From NCBI GenBank assembly GCA_946405145.1, contig CAMJGE010000001.1, positions 1 through 64,000 of the forward strand: DNA of 64,000 bases. The letters are read 5' to 3'. The DNA comes from an uncultured Prevotella sp. Its GTDB lineage: Bacteria > Bacteroidota > Bacteroidia > Bacteroidales > Bacteroidaceae. This document shows, one piece after another, positions 47,712 through 57,596 of the stretch. Every line of letters begins with the position of its first letter. The first letter of the stretch is position 1. The notes beneath the pieces are model-generated. The model had not been told where the DNA came from. It did no database searches and worked only from the letters and a program-made list of their open reading frames with translations. The translations under genes and the position numbers were made by a program.

Positions 47712-48824
47712 TTAATGATTAATGCTTTTTACTAATTTTCCAGCCTTGAATTTACCCTCTAATATTTCACCGTTACTCTTAGTCAATTTCCCATTACCAT
47801 TATAGTTATCTTTTTCCCATTGCCCCACATAAATATCGCCATTGGAAAACTTAAATGTACCAAATCCAGATCGCATATTATCCTTCCATTCTCCATCGTA
47901 TGTTGAGCCATCCCCCCAATCAAAGAATCCATTTCCATTCCTTTTGTCGTTTTGCCAATCACCTTTATAATAAGCTCCAGTAGAATATGTATATACCCCT
48001 TTGCCAGAACGTTTGTCCATTACCCAATCTCCGTCATACTTATCTCCGTTGAAATAATACATCACTCCATGCCCCTGCTGGTAATCATGTAGCCATGAAC
48101 CTTCGTACCTATTGTTATTAGCGAAATAATATGTGCCATTACCGTGTTGTTGATCCTGATACCATTCGCCCTCATAGCGTTCTCCATCAAAGAATTTGTA
48201 TATTCCATATCCTTGTCTTTTTCCATTAATAAAATAGCCTTCATACATATTTCCATTTTTGTAGATGGCACGCCCATAACCATCGGGTTTTTCAGATTTT
48301 AAATCTCCATAGTAATCTGCACCATCATGGGTTTTCTTCCCTGTATAATCTAATTCCTTTTTGCCAATTTCTAGAACATGATTTTTATCAAATTCATTAT
48401 GTTCCTCTTTTCTTGAATTATCAACATATTCTGTTGATTCTTCTTTCTGGTTTCTTGTGGATAATACCAATTCATAAGTCCGAGCTGCTTCTATAGGTAT
48501 ATTTAAGTAATAATCTCTTATCAATCCGAATTGTGGGTGAGCTATAGTAATCTTCTTTAGACCTCTTGGCACATATACCCAAATTTCTGAAGGCTTTTGC
48601 TTTGTTTTCACAATTCCCAAAGATCCACCATCAAAAGTGAATCCAGTTTGAGTAGTTACCACTTTGATAAGTGCTGCAGCCTCGCCGTTCTGATCTTGCT
48701 CCATTGTACCAGCTGTGTTGGCTGTTAGATCTGTATCAAGCAGCTTGAAACTGCTGATAGAAAGATTTTGACCAAATACTGTTATATTGAAGAAAAACAG
48801 CAAAAGTATAATTGATTTTCTCAT
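47712..48824 (-). CDS. Module-N protein with MORN repeats
   Basis: 370 residues: signal peptide, module N (about 20-120), a charged linker (NQKEESTEYVDNSRKEEHNE), then about eight MORN repeats from about residue 170 on (YEGYFINGKRQGYGIYKFF, YDGDWVMDKRSGKGVYTYS). MORN repeats form an extended beta-hairpin sheet often bound to membrane or to partner proteins. It replaces the PEGA/FGE part of its paralogues. Gap of 3 bp to the previous gene and 5 bp to the next. Confidence 0.8.
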   Translation of the reverse strand: MRKSIILLLFFFNITVFGQNLSISSFKLLDTDLTANTAGTMEQDQNGEAAALIKVVTTQTGFTFDGGSLGIVKTKQKPSEIWVYVPRGLKKITIAHPQFGLIRDYYLNIPIEAARTYELVLSTRNQKEESTEYVDNSRKEEHNEFDKNHVLEIGKKELDYTGKKTHDGADYYGDLKSEKPDGYGRAIYKNGNMYEGYFINGKRQGYGIYKFFDGERYEGEWYQDQQHGNGTYYFANNNRYEGSWLHDYQQGHGVMYYFNGDKYDGDWVMDKRSGKGVYTYSTGAYYKGDWQNDKRNGNGFFDWGDGSTYDGEWKDNMRSGFGTFKFSNGDIYVGQWEKDNYNGNGKLTKSNGEILEGKFKAGKLVKSINH

Positions 48825-48827
48825 GTT

Positions 48828-50324
48828 CTAAATATCTATAACTTGTTCGTTCTCTGTAATTTCAATCCTCTTCTTGAATTTGTATTTAGTCTTTTCACCC
48901 CACACATTACGATCTGCTTCAAATAAGTGAGATCCTGAATATAAAAATAACTTAATTTTAGTTCCTTTATTTACTACACCTTTTGATTTGCCATCAATAT
49001 ACAAATTTATATCATGTTTTTTTGATGTTACAATAACAACAAATCCTTCAGGTTCAATTTGTTCTTCTAATACAATGTTTTTTGATAAAATTTTATCTTC
49101 ATCAATGGTTATTTTTGCGTAATAATTCTTGTGATTTTTAAGTTTTATGCTTATATTATGAGTACCGGCTAGAATTTGAGGTAAATATAATGGCGTTTTA
49201 TCATAAGACTTCCCATCAATAAGGATATCTGCCATAGATGGAGTACTAGTGATATTTAAGCTACCGTAAATGGGTGTAGGAGAATTTAGGTGAAAGTTTT
49301 GCTTGACTTGGTCTTTAGTGATTTCTACGTTTTGTGAGGTACCCCTATGACCCTCTTTCTTTGCTTCAAATTTGTAAGACCCAAGTTCTAATTTTCCTTT
49401 CCACAATCCATTTGCTTTTTTTTCTTCATTTATATAGATTTCTGCATCATTATCAACAGAGATAGTCACTTCAGAATAATTGGCTGTCAAAAGTGGTTTA
49501 ACTTGTGTCGCCTCATTATCCTTCACTGTTACAATTTGAGAAAATGGATTATATAGTTCCTTGACGATTTTTATATTATGTTCTCCACTTGATAGTTCTT
49601 TAGACTTCATGGGGATAGTCCCAGCCAATGTATTATCAATAAATACCTGTGCCCCATTATATTCTTCATTGTCAGGAATTTCAATCCAACCAAATGCTGG
49701 TTTAAGATTAACTTCAAGCATTTTCTTGTTATTCGGGTCATCAATAGTAACCTTCCCTGCTGTTGTATGATAATCTTTCGCTTGTACGCGATATTCGTAG
49801 GTCCCAAGCTTTACGAATTTTTGTGCATAGCCATTGGTAGTAGGTAAAACCTCATTATCAAACTCCACTATAGCATTAGCGGGTGAAACATGTATAACAA
49901 TATATTGGCTATTAGCCTTCTCCTTTACGATGGTTCGCACTTCTCCGCTAATCAATACCATTTCATATGTCCTAGCAGCCTCAATAGCACAAGGGAAATA
50001 GTAATCACGAAGTACACCTAATTGTGGGTGCTTAACAGAGATTTTCTTTGATCCCCTTGGTATATATACCCAAACCTCTCCTGGGGTTTGCTTTGTTTTT
50101 ACAATCCCCAAAGATCCACCATCAAAAGTAAAACCTGTCTGAGTTGTTACAACTTTGATTAGTGCTGCTGTCTCACCATTTTGATCCAACTCCATTGTAC
50201 CAGCTGTATTGGCTGTTAAATCAGTATCAAGCAGTTTGAAACTACTGACAGAGATGGTTTGAGCTAAACAATGGAGCGAAAATAAACAAATAAGAAAAGA
50301 AATAACTCTCCTAATGATATTCAT
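48828..50324 (-). CDS. Module-N protein with PEGA-type repeats
   Basis: 498 residues: signal peptide, module N (about 22-125), then PEGA-like repeats through to the end (AEIYINEEKKANGLWKGKLE, ADILIDGKSYDKTPLYLPQI, INLYIDGKSKGVVNKGTK) without an enzymatic domain. PEGA domains are short beta folds found in surface and periplasmic proteins that bind other proteins or glycans. It ends with a KKRIEITENEQVIDI strand. Confidence 0.75.
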   Translation of the reverse strand: MNIIRRVISFLICLFSLHCLAQTISVSSFKLLDTDLTANTAGTMELDQNGETAALIKVVTTQTGFTFDGGSLGIVKTKQTPGEVWVYIPRGSKKISVKHPQLGVLRDYYFPCAIEAARTYEMVLISGEVRTIVKEKANSQYIVIHVSPANAIVEFDNEVLPTTNGYAQKFVKLGTYEYRVQAKDYHTTAGKVTIDDPNNKKMLEVNLKPAFGWIEIPDNEEYNGAQVFIDNTLAGTIPMKSKELSSGEHNIKIVKELYNPFSQIVTVKDNEATQVKPLLTANYSEVTISVDNDAEIYINEEKKANGLWKGKLELGSYKFEAKKEGHRGTSQNVEITKDQVKQNFHLNSPTPIYGSLNITSTPSMADILIDGKSYDKTPLYLPQILAGTHNISIKLKNHKNYYAKITIDEDKILSKNIVLEEQIEPEGFVVIVTSKKHDINLYIDGKSKGVVNKGTKIKLFLYSGSHLFEADRNVWGEKTKYKFKKRIEITENEQVIDI

Positions 50325-50349
50325 ATGTATAAAATTATATAAAAAGTTC

Positions 50350-52101
50350 TTATTTCACATTATCAATAGCAAGGCGTAAACCTATATTATTTCTTTTTGT
50401 ATCAGGTCTTGCATATTCTCGATTGACAATCGTACAAACATTATCAAGTAAATTCCATCCTCCACCTCTAAAAACGCGAAGAACGCCTTTTTTAGGTCCT
50501 TTAGGGTTCTTTACTGATTTAGTAGAATAATGCTCAAACAGATCTTGACACCATTCTTGCACGTTACCAGACATGTCATAAACTCCTAATTCATTAGAGT
50601 TCTTAAATTTCACATCACACGTAGATCTTTCTGTTGTATAAACAAACCATGCAACTTCTTTAATATTATTACTACCACTATATATATATCCCTTACTTCT
50701 ATTACCTCCTTGAGCAGCAAACTCCCATTCTGCTTCTGTAGGCAGTCGGAACTTTCGACCAGTCTTCTGATTCAACCTCTTTATAAACTCCTGACAATCA
50801 TTCCAACTAACCTGCTCTACAGGTCTGTTAATGCCTTTAAAATTTGATGGATTATTGCCCATAACAGCCTCCCATAGACCCTGTGTTACCTCAGTCTCTC
50901 CTATAAAATATGGTGAGAGCGTCACTTGATGAACAGGGTTCTCATTATTTTCAACACTCCCTTGTTTATTGGTGTCTCCCATCTGGAACGTACCACCATC
51001 TACCTGAATCATTGTAAACGAGACAGTACCCACAGTAAATTCCAGATTGCCAGTTGGCTTTTCTAGTTTTGTTGTGAGTATGGAGGTCTCACCTTCTTTG
51101 ACTATCAAGGTAGAGTTATAGTCACTATAGCCCTGCTTACTGATACGAACCTGATGCTGTCCAACAAGTAAATCGGATACCATCTGTGGCGTCAATCCAA
51201 CTTTCTTTCCATCAATGTAAATATCTGCCATTGCAGGTGAACTACTAATATCTGCTTCACCGAGAATAGGAGTAGGTGGCTGAAGCTTCACTATTTGAGG
51301 CTCTGAAGTAGCAATAAAATCATGTGTGATAGTGGTACTACGATGTCCTTGTTTCATAGCTTCAAGTTCGTAAGTGCCAGCTCCTAAATTCCCTGTCCAT
51401 GTCCCATTTCCTTTTTTCTCTCCATTAACCCATATTTCTGCCTTGTTATCCACATTAATAGTAACCTTAGCGAAATTAGGTTTTAGCGAAATGTTAACTA
51501 CTTTCTTGTTGTTGGGATCATCGACTGTCACAGAGCCAGCTTCTAACAAATAGTCTGGGGCCTGTATACGATAGTTATAGGTGCCAAACTTCATCATTTT
51601 AGAAGCAACGCCACCTTCTGTTTTTAGCAATTCACCATTTAGTTCTACTACAGCATCAGGTGGTGTAAGTTGGAAAACAACATATTGTGATGTTCGAGCT
51701 TGTTTCACAACAGTCTGCACTTCCCCCGCAATAAGGATCATTTCGTAAGTACGAGCAGCTTCAATAGGGACATTCAGATAATAGTCTCTCAGCATTCCTA
51801 ATTGAGGATGTGAGATTGTTATCTTCTTTAGACCTCGGGGCACATATACCCAAATCTCAGATGGTTTCTGAACCGTTTTCACGATACCTAATGCTCCGCC
51901 ATCGAAAGTGAATCCAGTTTGAGTTGTCACCACTTTGATAAGTGCTGCTGTCTCACCATTTTGATCTTGCTCCATTGTGCCAGCTGTGTTAGCTGTTAAA
52001 TCAGTATCTAGTAGCTTAAAACTGCTTACTGATATTGATTGAGAGTTACAGACTGTACAAATAAAAAGAATTAGGACTATGGATAACAACTTTCTTTTCA
52101 T
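50350..52101 (-). CDS. Module-N protein with three PEGA repeats and FGE/SUMF fold
   Basis: 583 residues with the same layout as the last operon gene. The FGE part has QVDGGTFQMGDTNKQ, FIGETEVTQGLWEAVMGNNP and RKFRLPTEAEWEFAAQGGN but ends with VFRGGGWNLLDNVC, again missing the first catalytic Cys. The C-terminal domain differs clearly from its twin while the region around residues 35-151 is identical at DNA level. Confidence 0.8.
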   Translation of the reverse strand: MKRKLLSIVLILFICTVCNSQSISVSSFKLLDTDLTANTAGTMEQDQNGETAALIKVVTTQTGFTFDGGALGIVKTVQKPSEIWVYVPRGLKKITISHPQLGMLRDYYLNVPIEAARTYEMILIAGEVQTVVKQARTSQYVVFQLTPPDAVVELNGELLKTEGGVASKMMKFGTYNYRIQAPDYLLEAGSVTVDDPNNKKVVNISLKPNFAKVTINVDNKAEIWVNGEKKGNGTWTGNLGAGTYELEAMKQGHRSTTITHDFIATSEPQIVKLQPPTPILGEADISSSPAMADIYIDGKKVGLTPQMVSDLLVGQHQVRISKQGYSDYNSTLIVKEGETSILTTKLEKPTGNLEFTVGTVSFTMIQVDGGTFQMGDTNKQGSVENNENPVHQVTLSPYFIGETEVTQGLWEAVMGNNPSNFKGINRPVEQVSWNDCQEFIKRLNQKTGRKFRLPTEAEWEFAAQGGNRSKGYIYSGSNNIKEVAWFVYTTERSTCDVKFKNSNELGVYDMSGNVQEWCQDLFEHYSTKSVKNPKGPKKGVLRVFRGGGWNLLDNVCTIVNREYARPDTKRNNIGLRLAIDNVK

Positions 52102-52109
52102 AATTGCAA

Positions 52110-53600
52110 TTAATTTCTAATATAGATATCTTTATCTTTAAAGGATACAAAAAAACTACTATTTGAGGAACTAAAAGTAACCTTTTTAATTATCTCGTTT
52201 TGCCCCTTACACCTAAATTTTAGAGTGTGTTCTCCTGATCTAAATTTTATAGTTGTGGGATTTCTATTAATAGAATTAGAACAAATTTCATCATCAATAA
52301 ATAAGTAAGTATTAGGCATATCACTAGAGAAAGTAATTTTGAGTTCCCAAGGTTCTAATATAACATTAACTTCTTCTACTGGATCTTTAAAGTCTATAAC
52401 ATCCCTATATGCAACAAGACCTTCATAAGGCTTAGGCCTAACTTCAATCTTGTGCTTTCCTACTAAAATTGTTCTTCTTCCAGAAGCTTTTCCCATTAAA
52501 ACATCATCAATATAAAGATCTGCATCTGGTCTATTACATTTTATGTCGAAATAGATGCATTCATTTAACTCTGCATTAATTTCACAAATCTTACCTTTTT
52601 CTATAGTAATGTCAGATACGAAATCTCCATAGCCTTCATGGGAAATCCTCAAATTGTGTTTCCCAATGAGTAAATCAGAGAGATACAGTGGGGTTTGGCC
52701 ATATAGTTTTTTGTCGATATAAACATCAGAAACAGAAGGATTACTAGTAATATTAATCTCTCCATATATTGGAGATGGTGTTTGCAAATTTATAATTTGT
52801 TGATCGGGTGAGGCTACGATTTCTCTCGAAATATAGGTATTAGAGTATCCTTCTTTTTTAGCTTCAAATTCATAAAGGCCAGCTCCTAAATCTCCTGTCC
52901 ATGAGCCAATTCCTTTTAATTCCCCATTAATCCAAATTTCTGCGTCATTATCCACGTTGATTATTAAATGCGCAAAATTTGGTTTAAGATTTATCGTTAC
53001 GATTTTTTTGTTTTGGGGATCATCTATTGTTACAGACCCGGCTTCTAATAGATAATTTGGCGCTTGAACACGATAGTTATATGTCCCCAAGTTTTTCAAT
53101 TTTTCAGCTGTACCATTATGGGTCTCTAGGAGTTCGCCGTCTAATTCAACAACTGCATTTTCTGGAGAAAGTTGGAACACGACATATTGCGAAGTGCGAG
53201 ATTTCTTCACCACTGTCTGAACCTCTCCTGTAATAAGAATCATCTCATAAGTCTTCGCGGGTTCTATTGCTACAGGGAAATAATAATCACGGAGTACCCC
53301 AAGTTGTGGGTGCTTAATAGAGATTTTCTTTGCACCTCTTGGTATATATACCCATACTTCACCTGGGGTTTGCTTTGTTTTTACAATCCCCAAAGATCCA
53401 CCATCGAAAGTGAATCCAGTTTGAGTTGTCACCACTTTAATGAGTGCAGCAGTCTCACCATTTTGATCCAACTCCATTGTACCAGCTGTATTGGCTGTTA
53501 AATCAGTATCTAGTAGCTTAAAACTGCTGATAGAAATATTCTGGCCGAATGTGTTTGCAATGAAGATAAATGCGAATATGACAAAACTAATTCTTTTCAT
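52110..53600 (-). CDS. Module-N protein with PEGA-type repeats
   Basis: 496 residues: signal peptide, module N, three to five PEGA-like repeats (AEIWINGELKGIGSWTGDLG, SDVYIDKKLYGQTPLYLSDL, ADLYIDDVLMGKASGRR) and a final beta domain (TYLFIDDEICSNSINRNP). Its start overlaps the preceding gene by 14 bp. Confidence 0.75.
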   Translation of the reverse strand: MKRISFVIFAFIFIANTFGQNISISSFKLLDTDLTANTAGTMELDQNGETAALIKVVTTQTGFTFDGGSLGIVKTKQTPGEVWVYIPRGAKKISIKHPQLGVLRDYYFPVAIEPAKTYEMILITGEVQTVVKKSRTSQYVVFQLSPENAVVELDGELLETHNGTAEKLKNLGTYNYRVQAPNYLLEAGSVTIDDPQNKKIVTINLKPNFAHLIINVDNDAEIWINGELKGIGSWTGDLGAGLYEFEAKKEGYSNTYISREIVASPDQQIINLQTPSPIYGEINITSNPSVSDVYIDKKLYGQTPLYLSDLLIGKHNLRISHEGYGDFVSDITIEKGKICEINAELNECIYFDIKCNRPDADLYIDDVLMGKASGRRTILVGKHKIEVRPKPYEGLVAYRDVIDFKDPVEEVNVILEPWELKITFSSDMPNTYLFIDDEICSNSINRNPTTIKFRSGEHTLKFRCKGQNEIIKKVTFSSSNSSFFVSFKDKDIYIRN

Positions 53601-54141
53601 TTTTATCTAAAGTGAAACTTAAAGTATTCCAATCTGGGTTTAGTGCAAAACAGAAATTTTGAAACTCCTCTGCTAATACTATGTAATCATGTTCATAATT
53701 GGGGTTGACGTTAATATTCATCAACGTCCTTTCTAACTTTCGAGTACTTTTATTTTTTTGGGGATATCTTCTTATGTAATTAAGTAGGAGCATACAATCA
53801 ACTTTAATTTGACGTTCATAATATGAATTATGATCGTCAGATAAATCAGTTTTAAGATTCCGCTTTTTAAGTAATTCAAAAGATTCTTCTATTTTATAAT
53901 AAAGTCCAATTATTATTTTAAAATCATCATCAGCTCTTCTTTCTGTTGACGTTAATTCGTATATTAGGTACGATACGGCAATTGTGCCTATTGCTGATAT
54001 TGGCGCAAATACTCCTGATAAATAATTGCCAAACTCAGCATTGAACAATAAACCATTTTCAAAATGGTAATTATAGAGCATCGTTATTATGTAAATCACA
54101 AATACGATAGCCAGAAGGCATATGACACAATTCTTTTTCAT
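53587..54141 (-). CDS. Two-TM protein of unknown function
   Basis: 184 residues. Two membrane helices (about 5-25 and 38-63: GNYLSGVFAPISAIGTIAVS) with a cytosolic or periplasmic helical domain. The FGNYLSGVFAPI motif resembles the N-terminal pair of helices in several uncharacterised and abortive-infection-type proteins; that likeness is weak evidence. It sits inside the operon and overlaps the next gene. Confidence 0.6.
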   Translation of the reverse strand: MKKNCVICLLAIVFVIYIITMLYNYHFENGLLFNAEFGNYLSGVFAPISAIGTIAVSYLIYELTSTERRADDDFKIIIGLYYKIEESFELLKKRNLKTDLSDDHNSYYERQIKVDCMLLLNYIRRYPQKNKSTRKLERTLMNINVNPNYEHDYIVLAEEFQNFCFALNPDWNTLSFTLDKNEKN

Positions 54142-54172
54142 TTAATTACAAAAACTCTGTATTCAAGCCAAA

Positions 54173-54364
54173 TCAATATCCTTTATTTCTTAAGAACTTT
54201 CGCAACTCGTTAGCGCTACAACCAAAAGTTTTCTGACAAGTGTTGTCATCAAGTCTTGATGTATCTGCTTTACCATTCACATAATTAAGATAAATATAGC
54301 CGTCAAGTTCTGGTGTACCCAAAACAAGCTTTCCGTCCTGCTCTTCAAAAATAATATCTCTCAT
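54173..54364 (-). CDS. 63-residue soluble protein, unknown
   Basis: No signal peptide or TM. Acidic N-terminus, then LDGYIYLNYVNGKADTSRLD and a helical end (CSANELRKFLRNKGY). The spacing (5 bp from the transglutaminase-like gene) and clean frame support it. No family recognised. Confidence 0.55.
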   Translation of the reverse strand: MRDIIFEEQDGKLVLGTPELDGYIYLNYVNGKADTSRLDDNTCQKTFGCSANELRKFLRNKGY

Positions 54365-54369
54365 ACCTC

Positions 54370-55797
54370 TTATTTAATTAAATCAACTTCTGGTTTCGTA
54401 TCTCTGTAAGCTGGCATACACATACCTATTGAAGCTCCGATGTATGTGGGGTCGCATATTACGTATTGTTTGCCTTGATACATATAATAATCTGCATTCA
54501 GCTTCTGAGAGAAGTTTACCGCAGTACATTCGTGCATAGGATAATGTACCAAATGTACATCGTTGCCTAATAAGTTGGTGACTAAAAAATGATAGAAGAT
54601 GGCTCTATCTTCACAGTCACATTTAGGATAATATAGTGTTTCTTCAACAAAGAAAGGCTTCTCGTAGCCGAATTGCTCATCATCAGTAGCATAATCAAAT
54701 GACTGAATAAACTGAAGAATAAAATTAGCTGCTTCAAGTTCTGACATGCCAGATATAAAGCTTTTCATTTGATTCAATATCTGATTCCTTGCTTTATTAT
54801 CGCCTTGAGAGACAGCATATGCAGGAATAGGCATTTGTGGGAATGCTGCCATTACTTTAATTAAATTCTCATTAACCTCACCAGAAAGAGTTTTTCCAGA
54901 GAATGTATGGCTAAATCTTTTTGCTTTATACGGAATAGCTAAAGGCTTTGTGATAACTAAATTTACGTAATCACCCGCATCATCAGGAACCTTTGGTGTA
55001 AAATAATCCGCATTTTCATCTAAATACCCTTCTCCCCAAACGTAATATGGGGTATCATGTATTAAGATATAATTATGTGCAAAAACACGCTGCTTAAAAG
55101 GAATGAGATAAAAAAGGCCATTACCAATAAACGATATTCTTACGTCAAATCCGAATTGTGCCATCATATACCAACATATAAAGTTTCGAGTGTTGGCACT
55201 AGCATTTGGCTTTATTTTCTTGACATAGCTTTGTATCAAGAGGCATAAACACCAGTCATTAAACTTTGCTCCAGTAGCAATATTTGCCATCTGTGGGAGA
55301 ACCTTGTCATTAACCTTTGAATTATTTAGTACATCGAAAAATGCCAAAACACTTTCTTTGTCTAAGCCACATAAGTCACCCTGAATCTTTGCATCAGGCA
55401 ACTGCATTCCCATTCCGCACCACTCAAACGTGACTAAATCTGAAGGGTTAGGAGTAACAGGTTTCGGCTTATTGGGCTTGTCGCTACTTATGGGCTCTGA
55501 AGGTTTAACCTCTTCTGGCACAACTTCCTTAGGTTTGGGCGTTGGCTCATCCTTTTTCTTCTTAGGTTGAACTTTGGGTTTGGGAAGGGGATACGCTTTC
55601 TCCCCTTTAAAAGCCTTATATCTATCCCATACACCATTTAAGAACTTGGCATAATCATCCATGATAGATTTTCTGAACCCCATATATCCTGAGAGCATCT
55701 TTTCACGGTATGATTGAAAATCGTCCTTCTTATCTTGTGCAAAGCCTGATATGAAGGGGATAAAAACTAATATAGAAATAATGATTGCCTTTCTCAT
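54370..55797 (-). CDS. Exported transglutaminase-like protein
   Basis: 475 residues from ATG 55797 (MRKAIIISILVFIPFISGFA); signal peptide about 1-21. A Pro/Lys-rich linker (about 85-125, PKPKVQPKKKKDEPTPKP) leads to a domain with YYPKCDCEDRAIFYHFLVTN (likely Cys), VHYPMHECTAVNF (likely His) and VICDPTYIG (Asp): the order expected for the transglutaminase/papain-like fold. It may cleave or cross-link peptide bonds in exported partners. It starts 10 bp after the preceding stop. Confidence 0.7.
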   Translation of the reverse strand: MRKAIIISILVFIPFISGFAQDKKDDFQSYREKMLSGYMGFRKSIMDDYAKFLNGVWDRYKAFKGEKAYPLPKPKVQPKKKKDEPTPKPKEVVPEEVKPSEPISSDKPNKPKPVTPNPSDLVTFEWCGMGMQLPDAKIQGDLCGLDKESVLAFFDVLNNSKVNDKVLPQMANIATGAKFNDWCLCLLIQSYVKKIKPNASANTRNFICWYMMAQFGFDVRISFIGNGLFYLIPFKQRVFAHNYILIHDTPYYVWGEGYLDENADYFTPKVPDDAGDYVNLVITKPLAIPYKAKRFSHTFSGKTLSGEVNENLIKVMAAFPQMPIPAYAVSQGDNKARNQILNQMKSFISGMSELEAANFILQFIQSFDYATDDEQFGYEKPFFVEETLYYPKCDCEDRAIFYHFLVTNLLGNDVHLVHYPMHECTAVNFSQKLNADYYMYQGKQYVICDPTYIGASIGMCMPAYRDTKPEVDLIK

Positions 55798-55807
55798 ACT
55801 CTCATAC

Positions 55808-57595
55808 TTAAAAATCCGAAAGTCCATAAACTCCAAAATTAGGATCCTTCTCTGGCTGCCATGTACGTACCTTGATAATAGGCTTATCAGGATTGTTCAC
55901 ATCAACCATCAAGAAAAGATATCCCGTGTCACCATATGTACTAGAATAGTAATCCTGCTTTATCTGAATACCATAGGTCTCACCTCCCTTTCCTGCTTTA
56001 ATCACATCGTTATTGGCAAAACGAATGTTTATGTATTCATTACCAGCAAAGCAATGTTCCAAATTACGGAGGTATTCGTTCTTTGTTTGTCTGTTATACT
56101 TGATAATTTTGGAATCAATGTATTGGGAACGTTCTGTAACGTTTTTCGGCCTGTTTGCCACTCGTCCAGTTATGATTACAGCATTGTCATCAAAAACGTT
56201 GCGAATGAAATCAAGATCCTTCAAAGCATAGGCGGTCTTATATTCTTCAAGGAAGTTGGCAAGGATAAGACGTGCGTCCATATTCCAAACGCCTTTCATC
56301 ATAATGTCATTGTAGGCTTCTTTCCCCAATCCAAATAGTACCTCATCAATTTTTTGCTGACTATTGAATGTGAAGACTACATTTTCAACAAACTTCCTGT
56401 TATTGTTCTTAAAGCCAAATGACATAGTTAAACCTCGGCAAATCACTTTGTCTCCGAGACTATTAAACTGAATGTCAGAGTTTTCAATTAGCGTTGCACG
56501 TCCATAATGGATAAGTTTTTGGAACTGATCCCAACCCTTTTGCGTGAAAAATTTCTGCAAGCTCCCATTTGACTTTTGAGAAATGGCTTTTGATATAGAA
56601 TTCAGGATTGTGACATGCTTGCTGTAGTCTTCTATAGCACTACTAGCGTTTGTTGCAGATCTAAATTCCTTAACTTCTGTTACTGGTTGATGATTTTCTT
56701 GGGGTACTGCTGTTACATTGATATATGCATTCCTAAAAGATACACCTCCTGTCAGAGCCATCACATTTTCTATTTCCCTATCGATATGACTTTCACCCGC
56801 AAATTCATATTCACATTTAATTCTTAGATTATCCGCAATCTGGCCTGGGCGCAAATCTATAACACCCTGTCCATCTTTGGCACTATAGATGTTGCTCCAA
56901 TCCATTCCGTCAAAATAGGTATAATCAAAGCTGTTAATAGGTTTGCCTTTATATTTGAATGATAGTATTACCTCGTTATTCAACTTATTAATGGGGGTAA
57001 TACTGATATCAGAGAAAATATCATTCATTTTTTCAGGAATCCATGTTGACAGCAATCGTTCTTTACCATCAGGATCTTTGAACTTTACTTCATTCGAATA
57101 CTGGAGGCTTTTTAGCAAGCATAAGGACCAATAGTAATATCTAAGAGCATCATCAATTTTACCCTTTTGTTCTGCTCGTCCTGCACTTTCAACCATATCA
57201 AACATTTTTGCTTTTCGTCCCTCGAAAATGCGGGCTATCTCGGCAACTTTTACATAACGAAGCACATGAGCATCTGGCTCATTCTCTATTACTATACGTT
57301 GTGTATTTGTTAGTGTAGCTTGAGAGTAAGTATTGATGATAGATCGATAGACAGAGACAGCATCAAGTTTCCCATTTTTATTAGTTTCCTCTTCTGCGCT
57401 TGTGAACGAACTGCGTACATTTACAGATATTTTGCTAATAAGATCTTGTAAGGCTGCATCATCGGCTTGCTTTAATGTAGTGCCCCATCCTTCACCTGAC
57501 AGATAATTTTTATCTGCCTTTATCTCCGATACACTTTGCGGAAAAGCACAAATGCTGGTTATCAATAAGGTAAATGATAGAATTTTTCTTCTCAT
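55808..57595 (-). CDS. LPP20-like exported protein with NTF2-like C-terminus
   Basis: 595 residues with a signal peptide (about 1-19). ADKNYLSGEGWGTTLKQADD with the following AALQDLISKISVNVRSS is the pattern of LPP20-type lipoprotein domains. A middle beta-rich part is followed by a C-terminal segment (about 430-595: FLEEYKTAYALKDLDFIRNV, FDDNAVIITGRV) like NTF2/SnoaL folds. Exported and possibly envelope-attached; function unknown. Only 1 bp from the first gene. Confidence 0.6.
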   Translation of the reverse strand: MRRKILSFTLLITSICAFPQSVSEIKADKNYLSGEGWGTTLKQADDAALQDLISKISVNVRSSFTSAEEETNKNGKLDAVSVYRSIINTYSQATLTNTQRIVIENEPDAHVLRYVKVAEIARIFEGRKAKMFDMVESAGRAEQKGKIDDALRYYYWSLCLLKSLQYSNEVKFKDPDGKERLLSTWIPEKMNDIFSDISITPINKLNNEVILSFKYKGKPINSFDYTYFDGMDWSNIYSAKDGQGVIDLRPGQIADNLRIKCEYEFAGESHIDREIENVMALTGGVSFRNAYINVTAVPQENHQPVTEVKEFRSATNASSAIEDYSKHVTILNSISKAISQKSNGSLQKFFTQKGWDQFQKLIHYGRATLIENSDIQFNSLGDKVICRGLTMSFGFKNNNRKFVENVVFTFNSQQKIDEVLFGLGKEAYNDIMMKGVWNMDARLILANFLEEYKTAYALKDLDFIRNVFDDNAVIITGRVANRPKNVTERSQYIDSKIIKYNRQTKNEYLRNLEHCFAGNEYINIRFANNDVIKAGKGGETYGIQIKQDYYSSTYGDTGYLFLMVDVNNPDKPIIKVRTWQPEKDPNFGVYGLSDF

Positions 57596-57596
57596 T

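Noticed and set aside
45946..52101. Diversity-generating retroelement targets (FGE/C-type-lectin-like C-termini)
   Set aside because: No reverse transcriptase or template repeat was found, and the identical block lies in the N-terminal part rather than at the C-terminus.
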